A stretch of DNA of 64,000 nt from Aliivibrio salmonicida LFI1238 (GCF_000196495.1 NC_011312.1:2480001-2544000), one strand, 5' to 3'. Shown: positions 35,559-45,199, numbered from the stretch's first letter. The notes: generated by a model not told the origin, from the sequence alone. A program made the numbers and translations.

Positions 35559-36305
35559 ATGGCATTTTATAATAAAAATATGATGATAATTAAAAAGCGT
35601 GATAACAAAATCACTTTTTATCGACTTATAAGCTTTATCGGCCTATTTATAAGTTTCTTTAATACTAATGCGCATGCTGCCACAGATGAGCAACTTGAAG
35701 CAATTAAAGACTCTGCGGAGTCTTTTCTAGAATCTCAAATTGAAGTGCCGAGTAATGGCACATTAAGTCTAGAGTCCGCGCGAATAGATAGTAGAATTCA
35801 TGCGACAGACTGTCCAGAACCTTTAACGTCCTCCTTGCCTGGTCGACTTAATTCCAGTGGTAATACATCCGTATTAGTGGAATGTATTGCAGATAATTGG
35901 AAGATCTATGTCCCTGTAAAAGCAGAATTAATGATGCCTTTAGTCACGGCGGCAACGTCTCTTTCAAAAGGACTCACACTCAGCGCAAATGACTTAAATT
36001 TAACCTTAGTCAACAGCCGAACGTATCGCCGAGGCGGCTATATTAATACGAATGATCTTATTGGGTCACGAATTAAACGCAGCGTTCGAGCCGGTGATGT
36101 TGTTGAAAAAAACGACATCTGCATGGTATGTCGCAATGACAGTGTTATAATTAAAGCGGTAAAAGGGGAATTAAGTATCCTAACTAAAGGAACAGCATTG
36201 GGTGACGCGGCTTTGGGCGATAATGTAAACGTCCAAAATAACAAATCTAAACGCATCATCAATGGCGTTGTTACTGCGGTAGGTGAAATTAGTATTCGAT
36301 TTTAA
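35559..36305 (+). CDS. flgA: FlgA, P-ring assembly chaperone
   Basis: FlgA is a periplasmic chaperone for P-ring formation by FlgI. The 248-residue protein has an N-terminal signal segment (FYRLISFIGLFISFFNTNAHA) after a basic start, and a C-terminal SAF domain (LMMPLVTAATSLSKGLTLSA, ANDLNLTLVNSRTYRRGGYI, GSRIKRSVRAGDVVEKNDIC). ATG 35559 gives the longest frame; ATG 35580 is equally plausible because neither has a strong ribosome-binding site. It is divergent from cheV and precedes flgM by 219 bases. Confidence 0.92.
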   Translation: MAFYNKNMMIIKKRDNKITFYRLISFIGLFISFFNTNAHAATDEQLEAIKDSAESFLESQIEVPSNGTLSLESARIDSRIHATDCPEPLTSSLPGRLNSSGNTSVLVECIADNWKIYVPVKAELMMPLVTAATSLSKGLTLSANDLNLTLVNSRTYRRGGYINTNDLIGSRIKRSVRAGDVVEKNDICMVCRNDSVIIKAVKGELSILTKGTALGDAALGDNVNVQNNKSKRIINGVVTAVGEISIRF

Positions 36306-36453
36306 GCCAGAATGTTAATTTGACTTAAATTTAATGATATTTCCTCTAAACTTTCTTAACACACCGCCGATAAGTGGAAACTGGCATTATTTATGCTTAG
36401 TTTAACAACAGTTTTTAAATAATGAAAAAGCGTCAAAAAACTTCATTATTTAC

Positions 36454-36480
36454 TTAAGTTATTTTTTTGACAGCCGATAT
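36454..36480 (+). promoter_or_regulatory. Sigma28 promoter of flgMN
   Basis: The sequence is TTAAGTTA, 11 bases, GCCGATAT, a very close match to the FliA consensus with exact spacing. It lies 44 bases upstream of the flgM ATG. Sigma28 control of its own anti-sigma factor gene is the established feedback loop. Confidence 0.85.
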
Positions 36481-36524
36481 ATCCATTAAGAAAATGTTTT
36501 AATCGGCGAAAAGGCTTGAATATT

Positions 36525-36836
36525 ATGACAAGTATTGACCAATTACGTGCTAGCCAGGCAATGTCAACGCTACGCAGCCAAGCTCGTGTTGACTCTGGTG
36601 ATAAAGCACCAGCAAGTGCAGCACCGGCAATGTCAGCAAAAGCAGATGCGGTTTCTTTAAGCCATCAAGGTAAAGAAATTGGCCAAATGCATCAACAGTT
36701 AGCGACAGAACCTTCTTTTAACGCAGACAAAGTAGCGGCAATAAAAGCAGCTATCGCAAATGGATCGTATTCTGTTGATCCAGAACGCCTAGCTGACAAT
36801 ATTATCAAATTTGAAGATGAACTGGCTGGCCTATAA
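36525..36836 (+). CDS. flgM: FlgM, anti-sigma28 factor
   Basis: FlgM binds and inhibits FliA (sigma28) until it is exported through the completed hook-basal body. The 103-residue protein has the usual small size, an Ala/Ser-rich N terminus and the C-terminal sigma28-binding region (AIKAAIANGSYSVDPERLAD, NIIKFEDELAGL). The start is ATG 36525, preceded by AAGG; an upstream TTG is open but less likely. It is followed by flgN after 52 bases. If the MS ring is not built because of the fliF stop, FlgM would stay in the cell and keep the sigma28 flagellins off. Confidence 0.93.
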   Translation: MTSIDQLRASQAMSTLRSQARVDSGDKAPASAAPAMSAKADAVSLSHQGKEIGQMHQQLATEPSFNADKVAAIKAAIANGSYSVDPERLADNIIKFEDELAGL

Positions 36837-36888
36837 TCTAGGCTAGTTAGTCTCTTTAAGATAACCAATAGAAGTATACCGAGACAAT

Positions 36889-37317
36889 ATGGCACAAACA
36901 TTAACTGAATTATTAGATCTACAACGCAGTGTCGCTCTATCTCTTTCGACGGTTCTTAGTCGAGAGAAATATGCGATAGCCAGTAGAAAATCGGCAGATA
37001 TGGAAAGCATTGCTCATGATAAATTAGGCTTGCTAAACCAACTACGTCAATATGATCAGTTATTAGGTAGCCATACAGAAAGAGAGCTGCTTTCTGAAGA
37101 TAGCGCGTTAAATGAAAAAGTAACGGAAATAAAATCGATTATTCATGATTGTAAACAAGAAAATGAAATCAATGGGGAAGCACTTCAGCGCGCCCAATTA
37201 AGTTTTAATAAGTTAAATAATCTTATGCAACAAAGTCGTGGAAAAAATGGCATGACTTATACTGCTGAAGGGCAAACACGTAACATAACGACACTTGGTA
37301 CAAACATAAAAGCGTAA
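36889..37317 (+). CDS. flgN: FlgN, chaperone for FlgK and FlgL
   Basis: FlgN is the cytoplasmic export chaperone for FlgK and FlgL. The 142-residue helical protein (MAQTLTELLDLQRSVALSLS; LLNQLRQYDQLL; EINGEALQRAQLSFNKLNNL) fits the FlgN family in size, charge and position after flgM. No terminator-like hairpin is clear immediately downstream. Confidence 0.88.
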   Translation: MAQTLTELLDLQRSVALSLSTVLSREKYAIASRKSADMESIAHDKLGLLNQLRQYDQLLGSHTERELLSEDSALNEKVTEIKSIIHDCKQENEINGEALQRAQLSFNKLNNLMQQSRGKNGMTYTAEGQTRNITTLGTNIKA

Positions 37318-37437
37318 CCAATCTCGGTTAATTCATCTATAGATCCGCCCAATTTGTCACTTATAACCCTGCGCCTTCCCTATTTAGAAACAATGTGACT
37401 ATTGTTTCTCTGCATCAAGACAACGCTATTATTCCCT

Positions 37438-37617
37438 TTAATACTCATAACGACGCTTATCTGATTTTTTCAGGAAGAGTGTGATCAAAAAACCACCAAT
37501 AGGTGTCAGTATTAAAGACATAAGAAAAAAAATAGGTGCTGAACGCTCTTGGCTATGCGCGATGATAGAAACACCAATGCATAAAGACACATAAATCCAG
37601 CTTATAAAAACAACCAT
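37438..37617 (-). CDS. Small two-helix membrane protein
   Basis: This 59-residue frame, too short for usual gene cut-offs, starts at ATG 37617 with AGG six bases upstream. It encodes MVVFISWIYVSLCIGVSIIA, a short polar turn (HSQERSAP), a second hydrophobic helix (IFFLMSLILTPIGGFLITLF) and a basic tail LKKSDKRRYEY. Two membrane helices and a positively charged C terminus indicate a small inner-membrane protein. I cannot assign a function. It is alone between flgN and flgP. Confidence 0.6.
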   Translation of the reverse strand: MVVFISWIYVSLCIGVSIIAHSQERSAPIFFLMSLILTPIGGFLITLFLKKSDKRRYEY

Positions 37618-37811
37618 ATCAACCTAATATTCCTTAACTACCTATTAAAAATATAAACTATCTCAACAGGTGGCAAACCTTATACTAGAAAAAGTTAATA
37701 ATGCGGAATATTACGCACTTTTAATTAAATTATATTTATTATTTAACCGATGATACCCATTGTTATTAATAGGTATTAACAATCTACCTCTTTCTCTTTC
37801 AAGGTTGACAT

Positions 37812-37841
37812 AAAAAAGCCCTAGGTATTAATACCTAGGGC
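37812..37841 (-). terminator. flgOP terminator
   Basis: GCCCTAGGTATT and AATACCTAGGGC form a near-perfect 12-bp palindrome followed by TTTTTTA on the minus strand, 28 bases after the flgP stop. Confidence 0.9.
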
Positions 37842-37868
37842 AAAATGGTGTTGAATGAGAGTATTACC

Positions 37869-38303
37869 TTAAAATAAGGTTGTTTTTCTTTGTGTTGATG
37901 GCACATCATAAACCTGACCTTGGTTTTTCATGCGTTCCATCTTTTTAAGATCTAATTTCAGCTCAGTGACGTAGCTGTCTCCAACTAAGTATGTTCTGAT
38001 CACTTCTGCGCCGCGAATAATACCATCCACACCTGCAGTTGTTGATTCTTCACCAAGTTGTTGATCATTCATCTCAACTTTACCGCTGATACGCATTCCG
38101 TAGACTTGCTCTGCAAGCTCACGATACGCATCAACTTTTGATGCTCGCATTGCGCGAATTCTTTGTTCATCAATATTCTTGCCGGCTTGTTCACTAATGC
38201 TCGCATAACCAACCGCATTCAAATGATCACTTTCACGCATTACACCTAAAGGCTGACAACCCACTAAGACTAATAATGCTAATAAAAACCAATGCTTCAT
38301 CAT
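37869..38303 (-). CDS. flgP: FlgP, outer-membrane lipoprotein for motility
   Basis: FlgP is an outer-membrane lipoprotein required for full motility of sheathed polar flagella, associated with outer-ring structures. The 144-residue protein has a lipobox (MKHWFLLALLVLVGCQPLGV) and an LPP20-like domain (AYRELAEQVYGMRISGKVEM; EVIRTYLVGDSYVTELKLDL). It follows flgO by about nine bases; the start could be either of the two adjacent ATGs. A terminator follows. Confidence 0.92.
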   Translation of the reverse strand: MMKHWFLLALLVLVGCQPLGVMRESDHLNAVGYASISEQAGKNIDEQRIRAMRASKVDAYRELAEQVYGMRISGKVEMNDQQLGEESTTAGVDGIIRGAEVIRTYLVGDSYVTELKLDLKKMERMKNQGQVYDVPSTQRKTTLF

Positions 38304-38311
38304 TAGATCTC

Positions 38312-38947
38312 CTATGGACGTAAAATAATAGTATTGCGATCTGCTTTTTCGACATCAGAACGAATTAAAACGCCATCTTCCATTCTCATGGTATTTAATG
38401 TATCTAAATCACGGCCAATTCGATCCGCAGGTAAAAAGCCTTGTGCAGAAGCAACAACAACACGAGTTTGCATTCCAATAATACGAGCGTTAATTAATAC
38501 GCCACCATCTTGACGAAGCATGGTTCCTGTTAATACATAATCAACTTGCTGCTCTTGAACTAATTCTTTCCAATCACGGCTAAACGCAAAATCACCTTGC
38601 TGAGTAACTCTGATGTTTCCTGTTGTTTTATAATCAATAACTTTAAAGCCACGACGTTGCAGTTGGAAAATAAACCCTTCAGTTACAGAGTTACCTAACC
38701 AGTTCGTTTGATCCATCTGCTGTAAATCAACAAAAGAAGTAATCGCAATTGGAGAACGCGCTGATAGCGTCGTGTTAGACGTAATCAATTGTTCAGTTAA
38801 ACTTTCAATAAAATAATCCATCGTATGTCTAGGCGTATCAGCTAACATAAATGGGCTGCCATTAAACGGTTCTTTACCATTATAAATAGGTGAATAAGCA
38901 CAAGCACTTATTACCATAGACAGTAACATTACAACCAAAACTCTCAT
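38312..38947 (-). CDS. flgO: FlgO, outer-membrane motility lipoprotein
   Basis: FlgO acts with FlgP and FlgT to anchor or stabilise the polar flagellum at the outer membrane. The 211-residue protein has a lipobox (MVISACAYSP near residue 16) and the FlgO domain (SPIAITSFVDLQQMDQTNWL, GNSVTEGFIFQLQRRGFKVI). It is first in flgOP and divergent from flgT, the Vibrio arrangement. Confidence 0.92.
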   Translation of the reverse strand: MRVLVVMLLSMVISACAYSPIYNGKEPFNGSPFMLADTPRHTMDYFIESLTEQLITSNTTLSARSPIAITSFVDLQQMDQTNWLGNSVTEGFIFQLQRRGFKVIDYKTTGNIRVTQQGDFAFSRDWKELVQEQQVDYVLTGTMLRQDGGVLINARIIGMQTRVVVASAQGFLPADRIGRDLDTLNTMRMEDGVLIRSDVEKADRNTIILRP

Positions 38948-39119
38948 TCTATTATCTCCAGATAATGTTTTTATATACTTACTGTTTCTCCTAATAAAAG
39001 CTTAAAACTCAAATTAGGAACAAAACTTGCTATAGTCTAATAAACGCAATTTGTAAGTACTTTTATCAATCAACAAATATTAGTTAGCAAATTTCATACC
39101 CATTTGGCAGATAGTAACG

Positions 39120-40256
39120 ATGAAAAAAATAATTTATTTAATTACCTCTTTATTTACAATGTGTTACACCGTACAGGTTAATGCCGAGTGGTTCGAGGTC
39201 ACAGGTTCTGCAAGTGTTCTTACCAGTAAAAATGCGGCAAGAACCCATGCACTAGAAGATGCAGCTTACCAAGCGATGCTTTTCTCAGGGGCCGATATTA
39301 GCCGCCTAAAAGATCTTCGTGTCTTTTTAGAAAACGATAATAAACACTATCAATTTAGCGGAACTGAAGTTCGTAGTATTGAAGTGATTAAAGAAAAAAA
39401 GAAAAACGGCAAGCTGTACGTTACCACTCGTATTGACATTTACCCTTCGGCAAACAGTTGCCATATTGGGCAATACAAAAAAACGGTAATGACAAGCGAA
39501 ATCACGATCGACTCCCCACAACAAGCGGTTATGGGTAAGGTTTATCAGATGGGTGAAGATCTCAGCACCGTATTCGCTAGACAGTTAGATAAAGAATCAC
39601 AAAGCTTTGTGTCTGTCGGTACGTCTCATATCCGCATTGATAAACGTCAACCAGAAGTCGCTAAAATGATTGCCGAAGATCATGGGGCTCAATATATTTA
39701 CTCTGGTCAAATTACAGATTTAAGTGCAACCATTGAACAAAATTTATTAAAGAAAGACACCATTAATCGTCAGTTTGCAATTGACGTTGCCGTCATTGAT
39801 GGAAAAACAGGACAAACAGTTTACAGCAATAATTATCGTGATGTTGCTCAATGGGATTTCCCTAAAACCAGCGAAGTCGATACACAAAGTGCTCGTTTTT
39901 GGACTTCAGCTTTTGGTGAAATGGTACTTCGTGTTAATCGTGACATGATGCTCGATTTAGAAAATAAATTCGCTTGTAAAATGACATTGCCACAAGTAGT
40001 AAATATCAATAACAATCGTATCACGATGGATCTAGGTCGTATTCATGGTGTTAAAAAAGGCGATACGTTGGATTTATGGCACACTGGTGCATTCATTGAT
40101 CAAAATGGTTTACCTCGTAATAAGGTAGCCAAAACGAATATAACATTAACGGTTGATCGCGTTTATGAACAAAATGCTGAATTAATCGTTAATCAACCTC
40201 AATTAATTAACAGTATTCAAATTGGTGATGTTATGCATAAAGTCACACCAAAATAA
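39120..40256 (+). CDS. flgT: FlgT, H-ring flagellar protein
   Basis: FlgT is a periplasmic protein forming the H ring of Vibrio polar flagella and supporting motor-ring assembly. The 378-residue protein has a signal peptide (MKKIIYLITSLFTMCYTVQVNA) and starts the mature part with EWFEVTGSASVLTSKNAART, typical of FlgT; it has N, middle and C domains in the expected order, ending with DLGRIHGVKKGDTLDLWHTG. It is divergent from flgOP and followed by a terminator. It appears intact. Confidence 0.93.
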   Translation: MKKIIYLITSLFTMCYTVQVNAEWFEVTGSASVLTSKNAARTHALEDAAYQAMLFSGADISRLKDLRVFLENDNKHYQFSGTEVRSIEVIKEKKKNGKLYVTTRIDIYPSANSCHIGQYKKTVMTSEITIDSPQQAVMGKVYQMGEDLSTVFARQLDKESQSFVSVGTSHIRIDKRQPEVAKMIAEDHGAQYIYSGQITDLSATIEQNLLKKDTINRQFAIDVAVIDGKTGQTVYSNNYRDVAQWDFPKTSEVDTQSARFWTSAFGEMVLRVNRDMMLDLENKFACKMTLPQVVNINNNRITMDLGRIHGVKKGDTLDLWHTGAFIDQNGLPRNKVAKTNITLTVDRVYEQNAELIVNQPQLINSIQIGDVMHKVTPK

Positions 40257-40284
40257 TAAGTTACTCGCATTTATTTTATGGAAA

Positions 40285-40306
40285 GACAGCCCTGAGGCTG
40301 TTTTTC
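40285..40306 (+). terminator. flgT terminator
   Basis: ACAGCC and GGCTGT pair around CTGA and are followed by TTTT. It lies 29 bases after the flgT stop. Confidence 0.82.
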
Positions 40307-40392
40307 CATTAACGCGATCCTGCCCATCGTTTTCTGTTTGCCATTACGTTATCATTTCGAAATAATTAGAACATCATTCCAACTGGCTTATT

Positions 40393-42329
40393 ATGTCCAC
40401 ATCAATAAAATTGATGACACTATTAACTCTCTGCTTAATGGTGTCTTTTTCTTCCAATGCCATTTCAATAATGGAATCTGACTCTTGGAAAAAAGACTAC
40501 CACCAAGCAAGAATTCAAGATCCTAATATCGCTTTAATCATGCTAGAAGACGTTTATAATGGCCTTGAACCTAGCGCTGAACGGGTTTATGTCGCCCTTC
40601 GCATGCATGGTTTCATAACACGCAGAGGCGGTGAATACCCTTTACCATCCCCCACATCTAATCCTTACTCTCAAGTTGAATATTCTATTGTTAAAGCAAT
40701 GAATCTTGAAGACCAAGCCCAAGTATCAAATGCTTTTTTTCTTACCTCTCAGAGCTACCAACAAGCCGATAAGCTTGATGACTCTGACCTAGATGCAATT
40801 TTTAATATACAACTGTGTAAATATAATCTTATGTTAGGTCAACTTTATCTCGGCGAATTTTATTGTCAGAGCGCCATACAAAATATAAAAACATCAACCA
40901 ATCATTATATTGACCTTAAATGGCCCTATCGATTGCTTGCGCTTGCCTACCAAGAAATGAATAATTTCACTAAAGCATTAAAAGCCAGTGAAGAAGTGAT
41001 AAAGCTAAGTCAACCCTATGACATTAATGACACTACCTTTAATAACATAGGAAACTTACTCATCTCTATGGGTAAATTAAATTCAGGTGAATTGTATTTA
41101 TTAAAATCATTAGAGATTAGAAAGAGCAGGAATATTGCTCAAAAAGTAGCGCAAACAGAAACGGATTTAGATGAATTATATTTAAAAAAAGGACAATTAG
41201 ATAAAGCAAAATTATTTTCTCTGCGGGCTATTGAGAACTTTAATAGTGGGATTTTCAAAATAGGCTTAGGTTCTGCTTACTTAGTACATGGAAAAATATT
41301 AACCGCAGAAGTTTTTTTTGATGAAGGTATTGAATACCTTTATTTAGCCTTATCGACGCTTAAAGATAAAAAAAATTCCAAATTAATCATCAATACATAT
41401 CAGTCATTGAGTCGTATTTATTTAGAATACCAACACCCCAACAAAGCATTAGAACTGATCAATTTAGCGATTAATAAAGCAAAAAAACAGAAAGTAAAAA
41501 TTTACTCGTCTCATCCTATTTGCATCAAGCAAAGGTATTAAAAAGTATGGGAAGATTTGAAGCGGCATTAGAGAGTCATTTATCGTATGAAGTATTACAA
41601 CAATGGATAAATCATAATAAAGAACAACAAGCTTACGAAGCATTGGAGTTACGTAGAAACACCCTTGAAAATCAAATTATTATCCAAAACTCAGAGAACA
41701 ATAAAAAACAACAACAAACTGAATTACTAAAAACAAAGCAAAATCGTAATCTACTTTTTTTATGCTTTATCTTTTTATTTTTATTTACTCTCTATATGAC
41801 GTACTCACGAAGAAAACTTCGTTTACTCACAGAGAAAGATACATTAACAACCCTAAATAATAGGGCTTCTATTTTTAATAAAATTAAGTCGACATTAAAA
41901 ACACCTCATTCAAAAATGGCCTTAATCATGCTCGACGTTGATAATTTCAAGCAATTCAATGATGAACATGGACATCCAAATGGTGACTTAGCTTTAAAGC
42001 ATTTATCAATCGTCCTACAAAAACACCTCTCATTCCCTCATGAAATCGGTCGTGTTGGGGGGGAGGAATTTATGATTATCTTAAAAAACCTTTCAAAATT
42101 GGAATGCTCTAGGTTAATAAATAAATTAAGAATTGAACTCGAACAATCAACATTCATGACGTTAGATGTAAAAAGATTAGCGATTACGGCAAGCTTTTCT
42201 TGGATGTATATTGAAGAATCAATGACGGATATAGACCAAATCTATTTCGTTTTAGATGAAGGATTATATCAAGCTAAAGCGAATGGTCGGAATTGTATTG
42301 TCGATGCGTTAATTGATCCAATCACTTAA
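40393..42329 (+). pseudogene. TPR-membrane-GGDEF diguanylate cyclase, frameshifted
   Basis: This looks like a periplasmic-sensor diguanylate cyclase broken by a single-base frameshift near 41510. The first part (40393-41541) has a signal peptide (IKLMTLLTLCLMVSFSSNAI) and tetratricopeptide-type repeats (YLGEFYCQSAIQNIKTS, NNIGNLLISMGKLNSGELYL, LDELYLKKGQLDKAKLFSLR). After the shift the frame continues SSYLHQAKVLKSMGRFEAAL, a membrane helix (NLLFLCFIFLFLFTLYMTY) and a GGDEF domain with LDVDNFKQFNDEHGHPNGD and the active-site loop GGEEF. Losing one base, or gaining two, explains the change. The intact protein would be about 640 residues. It is a cyclic di-GMP synthase by family; the truncated product would lack the catalytic domain. 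Confidence 0.82.
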
Positions 42330-42479
42330 GATAATGATCTGCATAAATGTAATTCGATGTAATTTCCAACTGAATATTTACAATTTTACATTCATAACTA
42401 TATTTAAATAAGCAATGGATATGCAAAAATAAATAACTAGCATGGATGTATCAATAAACGTATTGTTGAGGATAACATC

Positions 42480-42656
42480 ATGAAATATAGATTATTAGCC
42501 ATTTTAATTGCTGCCTTTTCGTCTAATGTATTCGCTTTAGAAGGCTCAACAGAAATAGGTCCGAAAGTGTCCTGTGAACAAACTGATGGCACAGTAGTTA
42601 TGACATATGCAACACTGTGTAAAGCAGCGGAAGGGACAATTAAAAGCATTCTTTAG
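42480..42656 (+). CDS. 58-residue secreted peptide with two cysteines
   Basis: This small frame starts at ATG 42480 with GAGGAT upstream and ends at TAG 42656. It has a clear signal peptide (MKYRLLAILIAAFSSNVFAL) and a mature part of about 39 residues with two cysteines (SCEQTDGTVVMTYATLCKAA), suggesting one disulfide in the periplasm. I do not recognise the family. It lies between the GGDEF pseudogene and the shared terminator before gltX. Confidence 0.65.
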   Translation: MKYRLLAILIAAFSSNVFALEGSTEIGPKVSCEQTDGTVVMTYATLCKAAEGTIKSIL

Positions 42657-42660
42657 CACA

Positions 42661-42690
42661 AAAAAAACCGCTGAAATCAGCGGTTTTTTA
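42661..42690. terminator. Bidirectional terminator between peptide gene and gltX
   Basis: AAAACCGCTG and CAGCGGTTTT pair around AAAT with A and T runs on both sides. It serves gltX on the minus strand and the peptide gene on the plus strand. Confidence 0.88.
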
Positions 42691-42707
42691 ATTTAATCGT
42701 ATTTGAA

Positions 42708-44132
42708 TTAAGCGTTCGCTTCACGTTCAGCAATAAATGCTAACGCCATCTTAATTCGAGTAACTACTCGTTCTTTACCGATTAACTGCATTACAGCGTC
42801 AACTGATGGTGATTGACCACCGCCAGTAACGGCTACACGCAAAGGCATACCAATTTTACCCATACCGATTTCTAGCTCTGCACAAACTTCTTCAATAACG
42901 TTATGCAGATTCTCTGTTGTCCACTCTTGTAGAGCTTCAATTTTAGCAAGCGCTAATTCTAAAGGACCTTTTGCAACACCACGTAGATGTTTTTTAGCTG
43001 CACCAGCATCAAATGCTTCGAAGTCTTCGTAGAAATAACGAGATTGGTCAGCCAGCTCAATCAATGTATTACAACGCTCACTAACTAACGTAATAACGTC
43101 AGTAATTGCAGGACCATTGTCTAAAGAGATTTCTTTTTGATCTAAATGCCATTGTAGGTAGTTAGCTACATATTCTGGTTCAGATGTTTTGATGTAATGA
43201 TTGTTCAACCAACGAAGTTTATCAGTATTAAACGCCGACGCTGATTTACTTACTGCATCTAAGCTAAATAAGTTAATCATTTCTTCTTGAGAGAAGATTT
43301 CTTGATCGCCATGAGACCAACCAAGACGAACTAAATAGTTATTTAGTGCATTAGGTAGATAGCCTTCATCACGATACTGCATTACCGATACCGCGCCATG
43401 ACGCTTAGATAATTTAGCGCCATCATCACCAAGGATCATTGCACAGTGTGCAAACATTGGTACTGGAGCACCAAGTGCTTCATAGATATTGATTTGACGA
43501 GGTGTATTATTAATATGATCTTCACCACGAATAACCTGAGTAATACCCATATCCCAGTCATCAACGACAACAACGAAGTTATACGTTGGTGCACCATCAG
43601 TACGACGAATGATCAAGTCATCTAATTGGCTGTTTGAGATTTCAATACGACCACGGATTTGGTCATCAAAGACAACACTGCCTTCTTTTGGATTACGGAA
43701 GCGAATAACAGAAGCATCGCCTTCTTTTGCTGCGGCATTTGCGGCAACAATTTTAGGATGGTTTGCATCGTAGCGAGCCATCTCTTTATTTTCTTCTTGC
43801 TCTGTACGAATTTCATCAAGCAATTCTTTTGAAGCATAACATTTGTATGCTTTATCTTCAGAAAGCAATAGATCTACGACTTCGTTATAACGATCAAAAC
43901 GCTTAGATTGGTAGTATGGACCTTCGTCCCACTCCATTCCCATCCACTTCATGCCTTCAAGAATTGCATCAACCGCTTCTTGAGAGTTACGTTCTAAATC
44001 TGTGTCTTCAATACGAAGTACAAATTCGCCGCCTTTGTTTTTAGCAAAAAGCCATGAATAAAGTGCAGTGCGTGCACCACCAACGTGAAGGTAGCCTGTT
44101 GGGCTTGGAGCAAAACGTGTTTTAACCGTCAT
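42708..44132 (-). CDS. gltX: Glutamyl-tRNA synthetase
   Basis: GltX charges tRNA-Glu with glutamate. The protein (474 residues) has the class I signature near the start (RFAPSPTGYLHVGG, HIGH-type) and the KMSKS-type motif DGAKLSKRHGAVSV. ATG 44132 is chosen because it gives the normal N terminus MTVKTRF with AAAGG upstream; the frame is open to 44177 but that extension is not typical. No neighbouring tRNA gene is visible. Confidence 0.97.
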   Translation of the reverse strand: MTVKTRFAPSPTGYLHVGGARTALYSWLFAKNKGGEFVLRIEDTDLERNSQEAVDAILEGMKWMGMEWDEGPYYQSKRFDRYNEVVDLLLSEDKAYKCYASKELLDEIRTEQEENKEMARYDANHPKIVAANAAAKEGDASVIRFRNPKEGSVVFDDQIRGRIEISNSQLDDLIIRRTDGAPTYNFVVVVDDWDMGITQVIRGEDHINNTPRQINIYEALGAPVPMFAHCAMILGDDGAKLSKRHGAVSVMQYRDEGYLPNALNNYLVRLGWSHGDQEIFSQEEMINLFSLDAVSKSASAFNTDKLRWLNNHYIKTSEPEYVANYLQWHLDQKEISLDNGPAITDVITLVSERCNTLIELADQSRYFYEDFEAFDAGAAKKHLRGVAKGPLELALAKIEALQEWTTENLHNVIEEVCAELEIGMGKIGMPLRVAVTGGGQSPSVDAVMQLIGKERVVTRIKMALAFIAEREANA

Positions 44133-44317
44133 CGATATTACCTTTTGAAGAGGTTGAGCTGAATCTATCAGCACCATGTAATTTATGCGCTATTTTAGCA
44201 CCATAAGGTAAATCTACAATGATTGAGTGAGGTTAAGTTCAAGAAGAGATAAAGAAAGGAAGCGGACCGCTTAACAAATACCAATGTAAGCGATCACTAT
44301 AGATAAGATAAATTACA

Positions 44318-45109
44318 TTATTTATTAAGTAGCCACGTTAAAATAGTCGACTTATCTTCCACTGACGATTTCTCATACCAATACGTCAACATTTCAAGAG
44401 ATTTTGATGTACTCACTAATGGACTATTGATTGCTTTACGATTTGCAAAGGCCCACTCAGTAAACGCCTCTTGCTCTACTGCTGTTGATTCATCAAACCA
44501 ATATTTCGTCATTTCTACCGGTTTAGAATCACTCACAACGTCAATCACCGCAACAGGTAAAGGAGCGGTCGTATTCATATTCGAGTTAAATTTTCTTTCA
44601 TCTAAAATTGCTTGAAAATAACCCGCAGGGATTGAAAAAGACAACTTAGACATATTATTTGTCGTGTTAACATCATACGTTAACCCGTCTTTAGCTGATT
44701 TTTCAATTTCTTTATTATCAATAGGAAACGTAAAATATTGGGTTGCAGTGCAATGCTCTGTACACGATTCCGTAGAAGGCGAATAAGCGGTTAATTTTTC
44801 TTCTATTCCATTAAATACAACCGAATTGTATTCATAGCTGCTTCTAAAATAACTCAATTCAACGGCTATGTAGGATTCTGGCGCTATTTTGTCTGTCGTT
44901 GGGTAATTAGCAACAACATGTGATGTGTTTCTTAGTGAATTAGCGCCAATGCCTTTATTCTCTATCGGGGTAATATTTTTTCCTTCAATGGAAATATAAT
45001 TATACTTTCTGGTAACTTCATTTATTGCATCAGAAAAATCATCATCACTAGATAATGTTGAGCATCCACTTAGTAATAATATGCTTAATCCAACTGTCTT
45101 TTTATACAT
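44318..45109 (-). CDS. Lipoprotein with repeated YW motif
   Basis: This 263-residue protein has a lipoprotein signal with lipobox LSGCS (MYKKTVGLSILLLSGCSTLS) followed by Ser-Asp residues. I cannot name the family with confidence. The C-terminal 70 residues contain two similar segments, VEMTKYWFDESTAVEQEAF... and LEMLTYWYEKSSVEDKSTI..., each a E-M-x-x-Y-W-[FY] motif then an acidic helix ending in W. The second resembles motifs of UPF0319-type proteins, but the N-terminal part does not. ATG 45109 with AAGGTG upstream is preferred to GTG 45118. It is 80 bases from the porin pseudogene on the same strand. Confidence 0.7.
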   Translation of the reverse strand: MYKKTVGLSILLLSGCSTLSSDDDFSDAINEVTRKYNYISIEGKNITPIENKGIGANSLRNTSHVVANYPTTDKIAPESYIAVELSYFRSSYEYNSVVFNGIEEKLTAYSPSTESCTEHCTATQYFTFPIDNKEIEKSAKDGLTYDVNTTNNMSKLSFSIPAGYFQAILDERKFNSNMNTTAPLPVAVIDVVSDSKPVEMTKYWFDESTAVEQEAFTEWAFANRKAINSPLVSTSKSLEMLTYWYEKSSVEDKSTILTWLLNK

Positions 45110-45199
45110 CTTATACACCTTAAATTTTAAATGCTCTTAAAGTAAAAAGCGCCGACAAAAATTGCCAGCGCTTTTAAAGTTAGCTAAATACGAGTTTTC

